The notes under the pieces were generated by a model. That model was not told the DNA's origin. It did not search any database and saw only the letters and a list, made by a program, of their open reading frames with translations. From a virus, in the IMG/VR virus record IMGVR_UViG_3300050120_000179, positions 1 to 49,579 of that record: a DNA stretch of 49,579 bases. One strand, given 5' to 3'. The position numbers and the translations under genes were made by a program. Positions 7,891-16,657 of this stretch are shown piece after piece (the first letter of the stretch is position 1; every line of letters starts with the position of its first letter).

Positions 7891-8427
7891 ATGAAATTCA
7901 TTAACAAGATTTTGGCCGGTGCGTTGGTTACTGCTGGTCTTCTGACTGGCAGCATGGGTGCTGCTCAAGCTGGTGGAACCATTTCCGGTTCCATTGGTGT
8001 GGGTGGTGTGGTAAGCCTCTCACAAAACGCCGTTCAAGGTGTGGTGTCGTCACAATCGGCATCGTCCGGTCTTGTCACAACCTACGTGACCGACAACGGT
8101 TATTCCGCGCAAAACGAAAAGGGTGTTGCCGTTGGTAATGCCGGTCTGAATGTGGTCAGCAATCCTGGTGTTGGTTTGAACGTGGAAACGTTTGCGAACC
8201 ATTCGGAATCCAGTGTTGCTTCGGGAACGGTCAATGGTTCGGCTCCGGGTACGGTTGGTGGCCTGCTTGCCAATGCGGCAACGGGTACTGCCAGCAACAC
8301 GGTTGCTTCGAACGCAACTGCGACTCTGAACCGTGTTGACTACTCGGGTTCGGTTGGTATCTCTGGTTTCATCACGACCAAGGGTATTGCCCCGATCACG
8401 GCCCTTCAGGCTTTGAACGGTCTGTAA
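7891..8427 (+). CDS. Exported Gly/Ser/Val-rich protein
   Basis: 178 aa. The N terminus is a textbook signal peptide (MKFINKILAGALV, ending AQA before GG). The mature part is low-complexity Gly/Ser/Val/Ala/Asn with no Cys, resembling surface or matrix proteins. AGGTAG precedes the ATG. Strong promoter and long leader suggest high expression. A phage sending a protein to the periplasm could be altering the envelope or excluding other phages; this is inference. Confidence 0.8.
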   Translation: MKFINKILAGALVTAGLLTGSMGAAQAGGTISGSIGVGGVVSLSQNAVQGVVSSQSASSGLVTTYVTDNGYSAQNEKGVAVGNAGLNVVSNPGVGLNVETFANHSESSVASGTVNGSAPGTVGGLLANAATGTASNTVASNATATLNRVDYSGSVGISGFITTKGIAPITALQALNGL

Positions 8428-8438
8428 GCAGTTAGGTT

Positions 8439-8474
8439 TTACACAAACTCTCCCTCAAAAGAGGGTTTGTGTAA
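8439..8474 (+). terminator. Long hairpin between the two exported-protein genes
   Basis: TTACACAAAC (8439-8448) pairs with GTTTGTGTAA (8465-8474), with further CTC/GAG pairing inside. There is no U tract, so it is more likely an mRNA-stabilising or partial terminator hairpin. A third TTTACACAAA copy follows at about 8493. Confidence 0.55.
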
Positions 8475-8538
8475 GCTAAACGAAAGAAAAAGTTTACACA
8501 AATCCTTTTAGTATTTCAAAACAGGAAGTTCATTTATC

Positions 8539-9162
8539 ATGAATAAGACTTTGATTGCCCTTAGTTTGGTGTTTATGACGGGTACTGCCATTGCTGCTCC
8601 CGCCTCTTCGCGTAGTGCGCGTGCCAATTCCAGCGCATCCACTCAGTCCAGTGCCGCATCTGCCAATTCAGGACAGGGAAACGGGAACGCCCTGACTTTG
8701 AACAGCACAGCCGTAAATCCGGATCATATCAGTGAAACCGTTCGATCTGCCCCTGGTTTGGGTGCGAATTTTTCGTATGGGTCTGCCAGTCAGGGTAGTT
8801 GTATGGTGTCTGGGTCCGCTCAGATGTCCGTGATTGGATTTGGTGTAGGTGGTACGACTCCGATTCAGGACGAAAACTGCAACCAACGCCAGGATTTCAC
8901 CCTGCTCATGCAGACTGCGGTTGGAACGCGTGACCCGCAAGAACAACGTGCCATCAAGGTTGCTGCCTTTGATCGCCTTTGTTCGCGTGGTGGGGATTTG
9001 TACAACGATCTGGAACGTCAAGGTCTGTGCGAAACCAAACGTGATATCAACGGAAAAGCCGTGGATAATCAACAAAACCACAAGGTTACCGCCATTGCAG
9101 AAATCAAACCTGCTCCGGGTGTAACGCTTTCTAGTCTGGGTCAGATGTATCATTACGACTGA
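8539..9162 (+). CDS. Second exported protein, Ser/Ala-rich N terminus
   Basis: 207 aa. Signal peptide (ALSLVFMTGTAIA before APAS), then a Ser/Ala/Asn-rich linker, then a domain with five Cys (SCMVSGS, ENCNQRQ, DRLCSRGG, GLCETK) that could form disulfides in the periplasm. AGGAAG precedes the ATG. Same direction as the preceding exported gene and followed by its own terminator. Family unknown. Confidence 0.8.
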   Translation: MNKTLIALSLVFMTGTAIAAPASSRSARANSSASTQSSAASANSGQGNGNALTLNSTAVNPDHISETVRSAPGLGANFSYGSASQGSCMVSGSAQMSVIGFGVGGTTPIQDENCNQRQDFTLLMQTAVGTRDPQEQRAIKVAAFDRLCSRGGDLYNDLERQGLCETKRDINGKAVDNQQNHKVTAIAEIKPAPGVTLSSLGQMYHYD

Positions 9163-9187
9163 TTTCAGGTAGATGTAAAGGTAATCG

Positions 9188-9215
9188 GGCACGATGTAAT
9201 GTCGTGCCTATTTTT
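9188..9215 (+). terminator. Rho-independent terminator
   Basis: GGCACGA-TGTAATG-TCGTGCC stem-loop followed by TATTTTT. Confidence 0.85.
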
Positions 9216-9234
9216 ACGCCATTAAGGATTAATC

Positions 9235-9420
9235 ATGCCAGAAAAGATAGATTGGATTTGCCGTAATGACAATCAGCCCGCTAACCCCGTTCCCAATATG
9301 TCTATAGACTGTAAATTCAGGAATGGTCGAATAGTCGAGAATGTCGAAAGCCGTGAAATGGATTGGTCGGTTTATCATGGAAATTGGGATATTGTTGAAT
9401 ACCGAATCAGGGATAAGTAG
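9235..9420 (+). CDS. Small protein, unknown
   Basis: 61 aa with AAGGA upstream of the ATG. Polar and Trp-containing (DWICRNDNQ, DWSVYHGNWD). No family recognised. Confidence 0.65.
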   Translation: MPEKIDWICRNDNQPANPVPNMSIDCKFRNGRIVENVESREMDWSVYHGNWDIVEYRIRDK

Positions 9421-9449
9421 AAGGACACTTATTTCTTATTGAAGCAAAC

Positions 9450-9896
9450 ATGAAATCCTTTTTACAAGCAATTAATGAAGACCATGGATTCACCAAGGTC
9501 TTGACCGTTCAGGATACAGATATATGGGCTTCTGGTCATTTTCTGGATCGACTAAGACAGCGTGACGCTACTAGATCGATAGATGACTGGAAGTTCATTT
9601 TTACCAAGATGGTCGAATGGATCAAAAACCATATGTCTCAGGTTGGACAATGGAATAACGGGGAAGGGATGTTCTTTAGCCGTTCCAAACAACAAAGCGT
9701 GGTGGTGTCCTACCGTCGATCCAGGGACAACCCATCAATCAAACGCAAGGACATCTATGTGATGACAGTGTTTGAGCCGGGTAAGGACGCTAAACCGAAT
9801 AGTTCTGCCACACAACGCGTGGTATTAGAATCAGCATTAATTGACATATTTGAAAGTATGGGATACGATAGTACAAATACTATATTCATCGATTGA
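9450..9896 (+). CDS. Candidate internal head protein with capsid-targeting-like N terminus
   Basis: 148 aa. The first ten residues, MKSFLQAINE, resemble the T4 capsid-targeting sequence of internal proteins (MKTYQEFIAE), with I-N-E as a possible prohead-protease (I/L-x-E) cleavage site. The rest is a basic alpha/beta domain (HFLDRLRQRD, SVVVSYRRSRD). If packaged it would be injected with the DNA. Two other small genes in this window share the N-terminal pattern (43650, 43969). Confidence 0.65.
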   Translation: MKSFLQAINEDHGFTKVLTVQDTDIWASGHFLDRLRQRDATRSIDDWKFIFTKMVEWIKNHMSQVGQWNNGEGMFFSRSKQQSVVVSYRRSRDNPSIKRKDIYVMTVFEPGKDAKPNSSATQRVVLESALIDIFESMGYDSTNTIFID

Positions 9897-9906
9897 AAAG
9901 GTTTGT

Positions 9907-10347
9907 ATGGAACATATATTTGTCGGTTTTGAAGGATTGGAACGAAAGCTATATGAATCTGCCATTAAAACAGCCATTAAGGGTTTTGGTGGGATGGTTG
10001 GTCTAGGTCCAATTGTCGTTCTATCACGTTCCGCCAATATTGCTTGGGGGTTTAGGATTTATCATAATGAAATTACTTTGGATTCTTTTTATCCAAAGCC
10101 AGACCCCAATACCTATAATCTTGATCTAGAACTTGTTCCGGACAATGAGTATGTGAATGCCGTTGCACCCCGTGAATTCATGGAATTTATTGCCAAAATT
10201 CGGTATATAGAGGTCCAGGAAGCTATCGAATCCTCGCAATCTGGATTAATGCATACGGTTGATATTAATGATCATGCTTTCCATAAGATCGTATTTCTGG
10301 ATGGAAAGTACCAAGTACCAAGTTTTTACCCTGTAGTGGTGGATTGA
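9907..10347 (+). CDS. Unknown 146-aa protein
   Basis: ATG 9907 chosen (AGG upstream, 10 bp after the preceding stop). Alpha/beta, with a glycine-rich stretch (IKGFGGMVGLGPIVVL). Family not recognised. Overlaps the next start (TGATG). Confidence 0.7.
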   Translation: MEHIFVGFEGLERKLYESAIKTAIKGFGGMVGLGPIVVLSRSANIAWGFRIYHNEITLDSFYPKPDPNTYNLDLELVPDNEYVNAVAPREFMEFIAKIRYIEVQEAIESSQSGLMHTVDINDHAFHKIVFLDGKYQVPSFYPVVVD

Positions 10348-10640
10348 TGGAAACGAAACTCTGCACTGACTGTAAGCATTATGCGAAGGATAGGGGACTT
10401 GAAGTCTGTAATGCCCCTCAAAACATAATCCCTAATTTGGTAAATGGGATAGAAATCAGAAGACATAATTCTTGTCTACTTCATCGTGCTTTTGATTTGT
10501 CCTATGGTTATAGTCAACGAATTTTTAGAAAACCAGTCCAATACTTACGGGGAGACAGTGTTATCAACAAAGAATATTGCTGTAAGGAAGCACAGTGGTT
10601 TGAACCCAAAGACGTTCTTGAAGTAGGAATGACTGATTAG
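10347..10640 (+). CDS. Small Cys-rich probable zinc protein
   Basis: 97 aa. CTDCKHY...VCNAP near the N terminus and later HNSCLLH and YCCKEAQWF suggest one zinc site. Such small Cys-rich proteins are common in phages. Convergent with the gp4-like gene, overlapping it by 4 bp. Confidence 0.65.
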   Translation: METKLCTDCKHYAKDRGLEVCNAPQNIIPNLVNGIEIRRHNSCLLHRAFDLSYGYSQRIFRKPVQYLRGDSVINKEYCCKEAQWFEPKDVLEVGMTD

Positions 10641-11101
10641 TCTGATTTCTTCTTATAGCGTCGTGCCTTGGGTTTCAATTGGTCTTCTGTGAAGATCATG
10701 AACTGCCAGCCATATTTTTCACAGACATGACGTGCAGCCGCCCATTTTGCTTGATTCACTGAGTAGGTAGCCACTTCCCTAAGAAACCGTCCTTCCGACT
10801 TGGAAGCGGTTTTCTTAGGTGCCAGCGTTTGGGCCTTGGGCTTGACTTCAATAAGAATAATGCGCCCATCCGATAGCTGAACCCGTGCATCCACGAAATA
10901 TCTATGCTGCCTGCCGTCTAATGGGCTAATATAGGGGATGATATCGCACTCGGAATGCCACTTGATAACTTCATCCGTTTCATCAAACCAGTTATAAAGT
11001 GTTCGCTCCCATGAGGATCGAAACACTAAGTTATCTAGGTTTCCTTGATATTTTTGTGGATTCTTTGGTCTAAACTTACCCTGAACGTATTTGTATGACA
11101 T
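10637..11101 (-). CDS. T4 gp4-like head completion nuclease
   Basis: About 154 aa from MSYKYVQGKFRPKNP, which matches the start of T4 gp4 (gp50). Contains FRSSWERTLYNWFDE, VIKWHSE, and a PD-(D/E)xK-type core: FVDARVQL then ILIEVKPKAQT. It trims or seals DNA ends as heads are completed before tail joining. A T4-type late promoter TATAAATA lies 25 bp upstream, consistent with late expression. Confidence 0.8.
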   Translation of the reverse strand: MSYKYVQGKFRPKNPQKYQGNLDNLVFRSSWERTLYNWFDETDEVIKWHSECDIIPYISPLDGRQHRYFVDARVQLSDGRIILIEVKPKAQTLAPKKTASKSEGRFLREVATYSVNQAKWAAARHVCEKYGWQFMIFTEDQLKPKARRYKKKSD

Positions 11102-11125
11102 ATCCAAAATCTATTGACTTTCGGA

Positions 11126-11133
11126 TATTTATA
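11126..11133 (-). promoter_or_regulatory. T4-type late promoter TATAAATA
   Basis: Perfect T4 late octamer on the minus strand, ending 25 bp before the gp4-like ATG at 11101, with no -35 box needed. Confidence 0.7.
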
Positions 11134-11183
11134 TTGTATTATTAAAGTTCAGAATTTGATTTTAATTTAAAAGGATTTTAATC

Positions 11184-11393
11184 ATGGGTTTTCTTAAATT
11201 TCTAGGTATTTTCTTCTTTGGATTCATTGGAATAATGATATTTGTGTATGGTGCATTCAATACGGTTGGTTTTCTTTCTTTTCTTTTCTTTATCCTCGTG
11301 TCACTTTTCTTTTGTTTTATCAGCCTAGCATTGATAGCAGATTTGGTTGCCAGCGCCTTCACGACCGTTGTCCGAGCCGCCAAGGATGCTTAA
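11184..11393 (+). CDS. 69-aa membrane protein, two spans
   Basis: Two Phe-rich hydrophobic helices (FLGIFFFGFIGIMIFVYG and a following FLSFLFFILVSLFFCF) and a short basic tail. AAAGGA upstream. Could be a holin-like protein by shape, but it is far from the lysis genes, so the role is unknown. Confidence 0.7.
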   Translation: MGFLKFLGIFFFGFIGIMIFVYGAFNTVGFLSFLFFILVSLFFCFISLALIADLVASAFTTVVRAAKDA

Positions 11394-11402
11394 TCACCAT
11401 CA

Positions 11403-11450
11403 CTTCTAACCTGGATAAGTAAGGGATAAGAATCCTTTCCAGGTTAGAAG
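11403..11450 (+). promoter_or_regulatory. 12-bp hairpin covering the ribosome site of the baseplate operon
   Basis: CTTCTAACCTGG (11403-11414) pairs perfectly with CCAGGTTAGAAG (11439-11450). The 3' arm holds AGAAG, the only Shine-Dalgarno-like sequence, ending 2 bp before the ATG at 11453. Likely a translational control hairpin. Confidence 0.6.
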
Positions 11451-11452
11451 AA

Positions 11453-12580
11453 ATGCCAACGCAAGCAGAACAATTAGCAACATTAAACGGGACTTCAGGT
11501 ACAGGTTCGACTGACGCTTATTTTGGAGCAAATCCGAAATCGGTGAACTTTGGTGTGGCTAAATATGCACAGCAAAATCAAACTGCATCTGGTAGTGCGG
11601 CCCCAAAAACTGCGTCCGTTCAACAGGCAGTCAATAGTAATCCAACTCAGGTTCAACTAATCTTTCCCACAGAACTGGGAAAAGATAAGGAAAACAATCT
11701 GGGTCATTGCATCGTCTTCGAACCATGCAAACTGAAATCCTCTACCCTGGACTACACGGTTAGTCTTCAGACTTCATCTAAAACCGCAACCATCACGGGT
11801 CTTACTACGAGTCCTGACGTTGCCATTCAGACCGCTGCATCCCCTACCGATACAAACAGTTCCCTGTATTCAAGCCAATATTCACAGCTTTGGACGAAGA
11901 CTGGCGAACAGATTTTTCTACCCATGCCAGAAAGCTTACAAACAGCTTACAATTCTCAATGGGAAGACGCAGACGTTGGAGCGGCAGCGCGTGGTGCAGA
12001 CTTTTGGAATAGTTTAAAAGATCGGTCTGACGCAGGTAAAAGTGATGTAGGCAGACAAGCCAAACAGTCTGCTTCTATGGCAGGCTTGGAAGGAATCAAA
12101 TCAGTATTTGGTGTGGATATTGCCGACGCATACTCATTAAGCAATGGTGCAATCATAAATCCCTATTCAGAGGTTCTTTTTAAGGGTACGGATCATAGAG
12201 AATTTGAGTTTGAATTCGATTTAACACCCTTAAATCTTGATGAAGCACTTACATTAAAATCAATAATTAATCGCTTTAAATACCATATGGCACCGGAATT
12301 TCAAACGGCCACGGGTTCTAATAATGCTATTTTGTCATATCCATCGGTATTTGATATTGTATTTTTAACACTAAACGACACTGATGTAGCTGCAAAAAAT
12401 CAATGGTTATGGAAAATTCAAACATGTTGTTTGACAGCCGTAGTGGTAAACGCTACCCCTAATGGCGAATATGCAGTCACCAAGGGCGGAAGCATGCAAT
12501 CGACTTCCCTAACCCTAAAGTTCAAGGAATTGGCGATTCTTACAAAACAAAACTTTACCGATCTACAGGATGATTATTAA
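11453..12580 (+). CDS. Baseplate tail tube cap, T4 gp48-like
   Basis: 375 aa. Key region: NPYSEVLFKGTDHREFEFEF followed by LNLDEALTLKSIINRFKYHM, matching the gp48 pattern (NPYxExxFKGxxxRxFxFxW, IIxxFKxHM), plus IFLPMPESL. The N-terminal 60 residues are low-complexity Gln/Ser/Ala. The protein caps the baseplate hub and starts the tube. First gene of the tail operon; its stop touches the next ATG. Confidence 0.7.
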   Translation: MPTQAEQLATLNGTSGTGSTDAYFGANPKSVNFGVAKYAQQNQTASGSAAPKTASVQQAVNSNPTQVQLIFPTELGKDKENNLGHCIVFEPCKLKSSTLDYTVSLQTSSKTATITGLTTSPDVAIQTAASPTDTNSSLYSSQYSQLWTKTGEQIFLPMPESLQTAYNSQWEDADVGAAARGADFWNSLKDRSDAGKSDVGRQAKQSASMAGLEGIKSVFGVDIADAYSLSNGAIINPYSEVLFKGTDHREFEFEFDLTPLNLDEALTLKSIINRFKYHMAPEFQTATGSNNAILSYPSVFDIVFLTLNDTDVAAKNQWLWKIQTCCLTAVVVNATPNGEYAVTKGGSMQSTSLTLKFKELAILTKQNFTDLQDDY

Positions 12581-13131
12581 TGTCCTATTTTAAATACATG
12601 GGAAATGTCTGGTATCCATTGCAAGATGGTACATGGTCAGTACAAAATGATATTACAAAATTTGTAACTATCGACCCCAAATATAAAAGCAATCCAAAAT
12701 ATTTTATTCCTTATCGTATTAAGGATGGAGATACGCCGGATATCCTTTCATGGCGTCTATATCAGACTACAGACTTCTGGTGGACGGTATTAATCGTCAA
12801 TGAAATCATGGACTATTCTAACGATTGGCCTAGAACGGATGATCAATTATTGGATTATATCAATGTAAATTATCGTGGGCAAGACCCCAATGAAGTTTTA
12901 CATTACATCAATCTTGATGGTCTAATCACTGATTTGACCGCTCAGAAGATGTTAGCCGGTCTTCCTTCCATATCAGATAATGAAATTATTGCCATGAGAG
13001 GATTGACCCCTGTCACTATTTTAGAATACGAAACGAATCAAAATGATACGAAACGTAATATCAATATGATTGATGCGAATTATATTAATGAAGTTTCTAC
13101 ACAATTAGAAGACCTATTAAATGGCAACTGA
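12580..13131 (+). CDS. Baseplate wedge subunit, T4 gp53-like
   Basis: 183 aa. The hallmark is IPYRIKDGDTPDILSWRLY followed by FWWTVLIVNEIMDYSNDWP, the LysM-like gp53 pattern (low-complexity tyrosines, 'ylyWvll.N.i.dp...Wp'). gp53 joins wedges to the central hub. Overlaps the next start by 11 bp. Confidence 0.75.
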   Translation: MSYFKYMGNVWYPLQDGTWSVQNDITKFVTIDPKYKSNPKYFIPYRIKDGDTPDILSWRLYQTTDFWWTVLIVNEIMDYSNDWPRTDDQLLDYINVNYRGQDPNEVLHYINLDGLITDLTAQKMLAGLPSISDNEIIAMRGLTPVTILEYETNQNDTKRNINMIDANYINEVSTQLEDLLNGN

Positions 13132-14347
13132 TACCAATTATTCCTATGCTAATCAACTAGACTTAAAAGAAGTTTATTTGTATAAGAATGAAAAAACTCT
13201 ACCCGCCGATAGGAAGAATTTACTTCCTTTCATGGTGGAATTTAATATTTTTGAGGATTTGTTTTCATCATCATTGACTGCCGCTATAGTTATGGCCGAT
13301 GGGTATAATTTGGTAGATCGCTTTGCTATCACAGGCGGTGAACGGATTCATATTACCTATAGAACGATGGGGTTTGCTAACTATAAATCCTTAGATTTTT
13401 CGATTTATAAAATTGGCAATCGTAATCAATCTGAGGATTTGACCAAAATTCAGACCTACGTCCTTCATCTGGTGACTGTGGATAAGTATGTGGATAACAA
13501 CACCAATGTGTCCATGGCCCTTCCAGGAACGTGGGATCAGGTGGTCGCACTGGTCTTAAAGCAACTCGCCACTACAAAGCTACTTGAATCAGACATTCCG
13601 CTTGGAAATCAGTCCTATGTGTCCCCATTTTGGAGTCCGCTAAAGGTCTGTGAACATGCAGCAAAACGGGCCTACGATGAAACTCGGTCCCCATTTTTGT
13701 TCTATGAAACCCAGGCAGGCTATAAATTTAGGAGCCTGAACAAGCTGATGCATCCTACCGCCCCGTTCACAACGCTCTATATTGAGTCTAAGAACGTGTG
13801 GAATAACATGGCCGACCCCAATAGAAGTCTGAACACGGTTACCCGCAAGGAATACCTGGAATCCCTGGATCGAATGAAGATAACCCAATCAGGGGCTATG
13901 GGATACAATTACTTCCTTCTGGATTATGACACGATGAACATAACCAAAGGAATATCCAGCTATGACAGCGAGTTTGGAACGAATATTCCAGGATTATATA
14001 AAAATCCATTACCAGATGATTTCCCCACTCGAAATCTAACCAAGTTTCTATTAACCCATTACGATAACAGTCATACAGCCAAATTTGAACGCATCGCATC
14101 CATGAATACCCTGGATATATTCAAATTGAATCTTGAAGTTCCTGGTAACAGTGAATTGTCAGTAGGATCGGTTGTAAATATTGACATTCCATCTAAATCT
14201 GGATTTGTTGATGGTGCTGAAGTTATGACTTCTGGTAATTGGTTGGTTACGTCCTGTAGACATCAAATCCATAAAATGGACTATAGCTGCGTCATCGAAG
14301 TTGTAAAAAATTCATTTGAAAATCCAGTGGTTTCACCATTAAAATAA
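13121..14347 (+). CDS. Baseplate hub subunit, gp27-like
   Basis: 408 aa, close to T4 gp27 (391 aa). Beta-rich, with features of the gp27/gpD hub fold: LPFMVEFNIFEDLFSS then MADGYNLVDRFAITGGERI, and a C-terminal VGSVVNIDIPSK...GNWLVTSCRHQI segment typical of hub barrel domains. Assignment rests on length, position after gp48/gp53 and this domain order. Confidence 0.6.
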   Translation: MATDTNYSYANQLDLKEVYLYKNEKTLPADRKNLLPFMVEFNIFEDLFSSSLTAAIVMADGYNLVDRFAITGGERIHITYRTMGFANYKSLDFSIYKIGNRNQSEDLTKIQTYVLHLVTVDKYVDNNTNVSMALPGTWDQVVALVLKQLATTKLLESDIPLGNQSYVSPFWSPLKVCEHAAKRAYDETRSPFLFYETQAGYKFRSLNKLMHPTAPFTTLYIESKNVWNNMADPNRSLNTVTRKEYLESLDRMKITQSGAMGYNYFLLDYDTMNITKGISSYDSEFGTNIPGLYKNPLPDDFPTRNLTKFLLTHYDNSHTAKFERIASMNTLDIFKLNLEVPGNSELSVGSVVNIDIPSKSGFVDGAEVMTSGNWLVTSCRHQIHKMDYSCVIEVVKNSFENPVVSPLK

Positions 14348-14378
14348 ATAATAATATAATAAGAACAGGTAAACCCTA

Positions 14379-16520
14379 ATGCCCGAAGTTACCCAACTTG
14401 ATCCGCAACAAGCCCTGATTCAAGGTCAGGCTGCGGACGATAAAAAGTATCGTGATGAAATCAAAGCTTTGATGGAAAAGATTAGTCTTACCAACAAGGG
14501 TGATGTAAACACGGGTAAGCAAAACGCTGAAATTTTCGAGGAAATGCTCGAAAAGGTCAAGGAAGGACTATACGACGAAGACGAAAAACGTCGCACTGAA
14601 GCCGAAAAAGATGGTCAGGAATTCCTTGAAGCTATTAGGGATATGCACGTCGATCTTGGTAAAGATCAATCCAAACTAATAGATAAGTTTGATAAAACGT
14701 TTAAGGAAGCCCATAAAGCCACGACTGCCCTTGGTATTATTGGTGAACATTTGGTTGGTGTGGCAAATCCTTCAAGAGCGTTAGGCACGTTCAAGGATTT
14801 CATTTCTGCTACATTTGAAGCTAATCCTATTTCTAGAGTAATCTCGAAATTCTATGATGATTATAAAGAAGCCAGGGAAGAGGCCAAAGAAAACCTGGAA
14901 ATAAAGGAACAAGCAGAAGAGGAAGCCAAACAGGCCAAGGAAGCGGCAGAGAAAGCCGAAGCAGCCCAGAACACTCATATTGAAGTAGTCAAGGCGACCA
15001 ATACCCATATTCAAAGCCTACATACCGAATCAATCAAACAAACTGATATATTAACCAAATTGGTTGATAATTTCAAGGGTAAAGACAAAGATAAGGTAGA
15101 GGATCAAAGTATTGACCTACAGAAACAAATGGTTACTGGTATCGACGCGATATCCGATAAGACCAGTACGGCAATCGAACAAAATGATAAAATCCTGAAT
15201 GTTGAAGTTAAACAATCAGCCGAAGCAGAAAAACATCAATTACAAAGTAATGGAACAACTATTGCTCCTATTTTGGGCGGGGTTATAGGTAAGAAGGATT
15301 CGCCAAGTAGTTTCTTAAAGAATCTATTGATGGGTAATTCTACCGTCCAGAATCTTAAAAGTAATTGGTTATTAATTAGTAGTTTTATTACCAATCTGGC
15401 TTTAATTCCTAAAAAATTAATTGGTATGGTTAAATCCATTACCAAAGGACTTTTTTCGCTTCCAGGTAAACTCTTTAGGGGCGCAGGTAGATTATTCAAT
15501 AGGACAGATAGGTTTTTAAATGGTCCAAGAAAAGACATGCTTGGGCGTAAATTAGGTGATGGTGTTAAAGCAACCGAAGTACCCAGTGCAGCCGTAAGTG
15601 AGGGCGAAAAATTAGGTCAGGAAGTAGGAAAAGAAGCGGCAAAGGGTGAAACCTTTATTTCTAAATTTCTATCTCGTTTTAAGGGTCCAATGGAATCTAT
15701 CAGCAAGTTCTTTGCTGAAAGTTCAGGGGCTATAGAATTTGGAGCTAAAGCAGCCGAAAAATTCCTGCCTGCGGTCCTAGCCGGTGCAGCAGCATTCACT
15801 GGTATTCCAGAACTTATTTTACTTGTTGACAGTGCAGTTACTGCGGCAACTGATGCTTTTGAAGGTTATACCCATGCCTCCGAAATTCTCGGAAAGCAAA
15901 AGGTAACTTTTAGAGATAAGGTATCCGCGTCGATTGGTGGACTTGTAGGAGGGGCTTTAAGTCTTATCGACGGTGTAGCCAGTCTGTTTGGTCAAAAAAC
16001 CAATGTAGGCCCATGGGTAACTAAACATATTGCTCAAACCAGTGATTACATTTTCACTGTGTTCGAAAATATGATTAAGTCGTTTGTTGGGAAAATTCTA
16101 GACATCCTACCTTCATCCATGGTCCCTGCATCATTACAGAAATGGGCCGGGGAAAAGGAAACTCCGGATGCTTTGCCACCTCCGGACAAGAATCCTAATT
16201 TTGATCCTAAATCCAATCCAGACCCAGTGGACCAAACTCAGGCCGCGTTTACGCGACCCAATGCGGCCCGGAACAGAGCAAGGTATGCCTATCAGCCTTC
16301 TGATCGACGTGACAGTTCTAATGTGATGGAAAAGACCAAGGCCAACAATGAGGCAGCAGCAAAAAATGTCCAAAACAATAAGGATAAAACCACAGCAGCC
16401 ACATTGATCAATGCCAATAAGACTAACATCAACAATAGTACGAATAATACCATTATTCAGCCATTGTCACCCCGAAACGATAGCATCACGGATCGATCCG
16501 GTTTTTACATGACCCCATAA
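14379..16520 (+). CDS. Tape-measure-like coiled-coil virion protein
   Basis: 713 aa. N-terminal half: long charged coiled coil (residues about 15-290, Ala/Glu/Lys heptads). Middle and C-terminal half: hydrophobic Ala/Gly/Leu/Phe segments (SNWLLISSFITNLALI, LPAVLAGAAAFTGIPELILL). Tail: Pro-rich, then Asn/Thr-rich. This is the build of a tape measure protein, and 713 residues at 1.5 A each would span about 107 nm, a T4-like tail. However, the frameshifted chaperone at the left edge usually abuts the tape measure, so another hub protein remains possible. AATAAATA lies 29 bp upstream. Confidence 0.55.
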   Translation: MPEVTQLDPQQALIQGQAADDKKYRDEIKALMEKISLTNKGDVNTGKQNAEIFEEMLEKVKEGLYDEDEKRRTEAEKDGQEFLEAIRDMHVDLGKDQSKLIDKFDKTFKEAHKATTALGIIGEHLVGVANPSRALGTFKDFISATFEANPISRVISKFYDDYKEAREEAKENLEIKEQAEEEAKQAKEAAEKAEAAQNTHIEVVKATNTHIQSLHTESIKQTDILTKLVDNFKGKDKDKVEDQSIDLQKQMVTGIDAISDKTSTAIEQNDKILNVEVKQSAEAEKHQLQSNGTTIAPILGGVIGKKDSPSSFLKNLLMGNSTVQNLKSNWLLISSFITNLALIPKKLIGMVKSITKGLFSLPGKLFRGAGRLFNRTDRFLNGPRKDMLGRKLGDGVKATEVPSAAVSEGEKLGQEVGKEAAKGETFISKFLSRFKGPMESISKFFAESSGAIEFGAKAAEKFLPAVLAGAAAFTGIPELILLVDSAVTAATDAFEGYTHASEILGKQKVTFRDKVSASIGGLVGGALSLIDGVASLFGQKTNVGPWVTKHIAQTSDYIFTVFENMIKSFVGKILDILPSSMVPASLQKWAGEKETPDALPPPDKNPNFDPKSNPDPVDQTQAAFTRPNAARNRARYAYQPSDRRDSSNVMEKTKANNEAAAKNVQNNKDKTTAATLINANKTNINNSTNNTIIQPLSPRNDSITDRSGFYMTP

Positions 16521-16525
16521 GACGA

Positions 16526-16547
16526 AGCCCCACTCAAGGGGCTTTTT
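16526..16547 (+). terminator. Terminator between convergent operons
   Basis: AGCCCC-ACTCAA-GGGGCT then TTTTT, just after the stop at 16520. It separates the plus tail operon from the minus early genes. On the minus strand its loop reads TTGAGT but no -10 follows at 17 bp. Confidence 0.85.
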
Positions 16548-16549
16548 CT

Positions 16550-16657
16550 TTATTTCCAGGTTACCGTCATGGTTATGGAATAGACGAAGAGTGTCAAGGC
16601 AAGAAACAGAATTAGATTGATCTTGTGCGTGAGTACAAACCCTAAAAACTTATTCAT
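16550..16657 (-). CDS. 35-aa membrane peptide
   Basis: ATGA-overlaps the upstream gene. One hydrophobic span (INLILFLALTLFVYSITM). Unknown; last gene of its cluster. Confidence 0.55.
   Translation of the reverse strand: MNKFLGFVLTHKINLILFLALTLFVYSITMTVTWK

Noticed and set aside
8668-9192. 174-aa minus-strand ORF opposite the second exported-protein gene
   Set aside because: Antisense shadow: the plus-strand gene has a signal peptide and ribosome site, while this frame has odd composition and no context.
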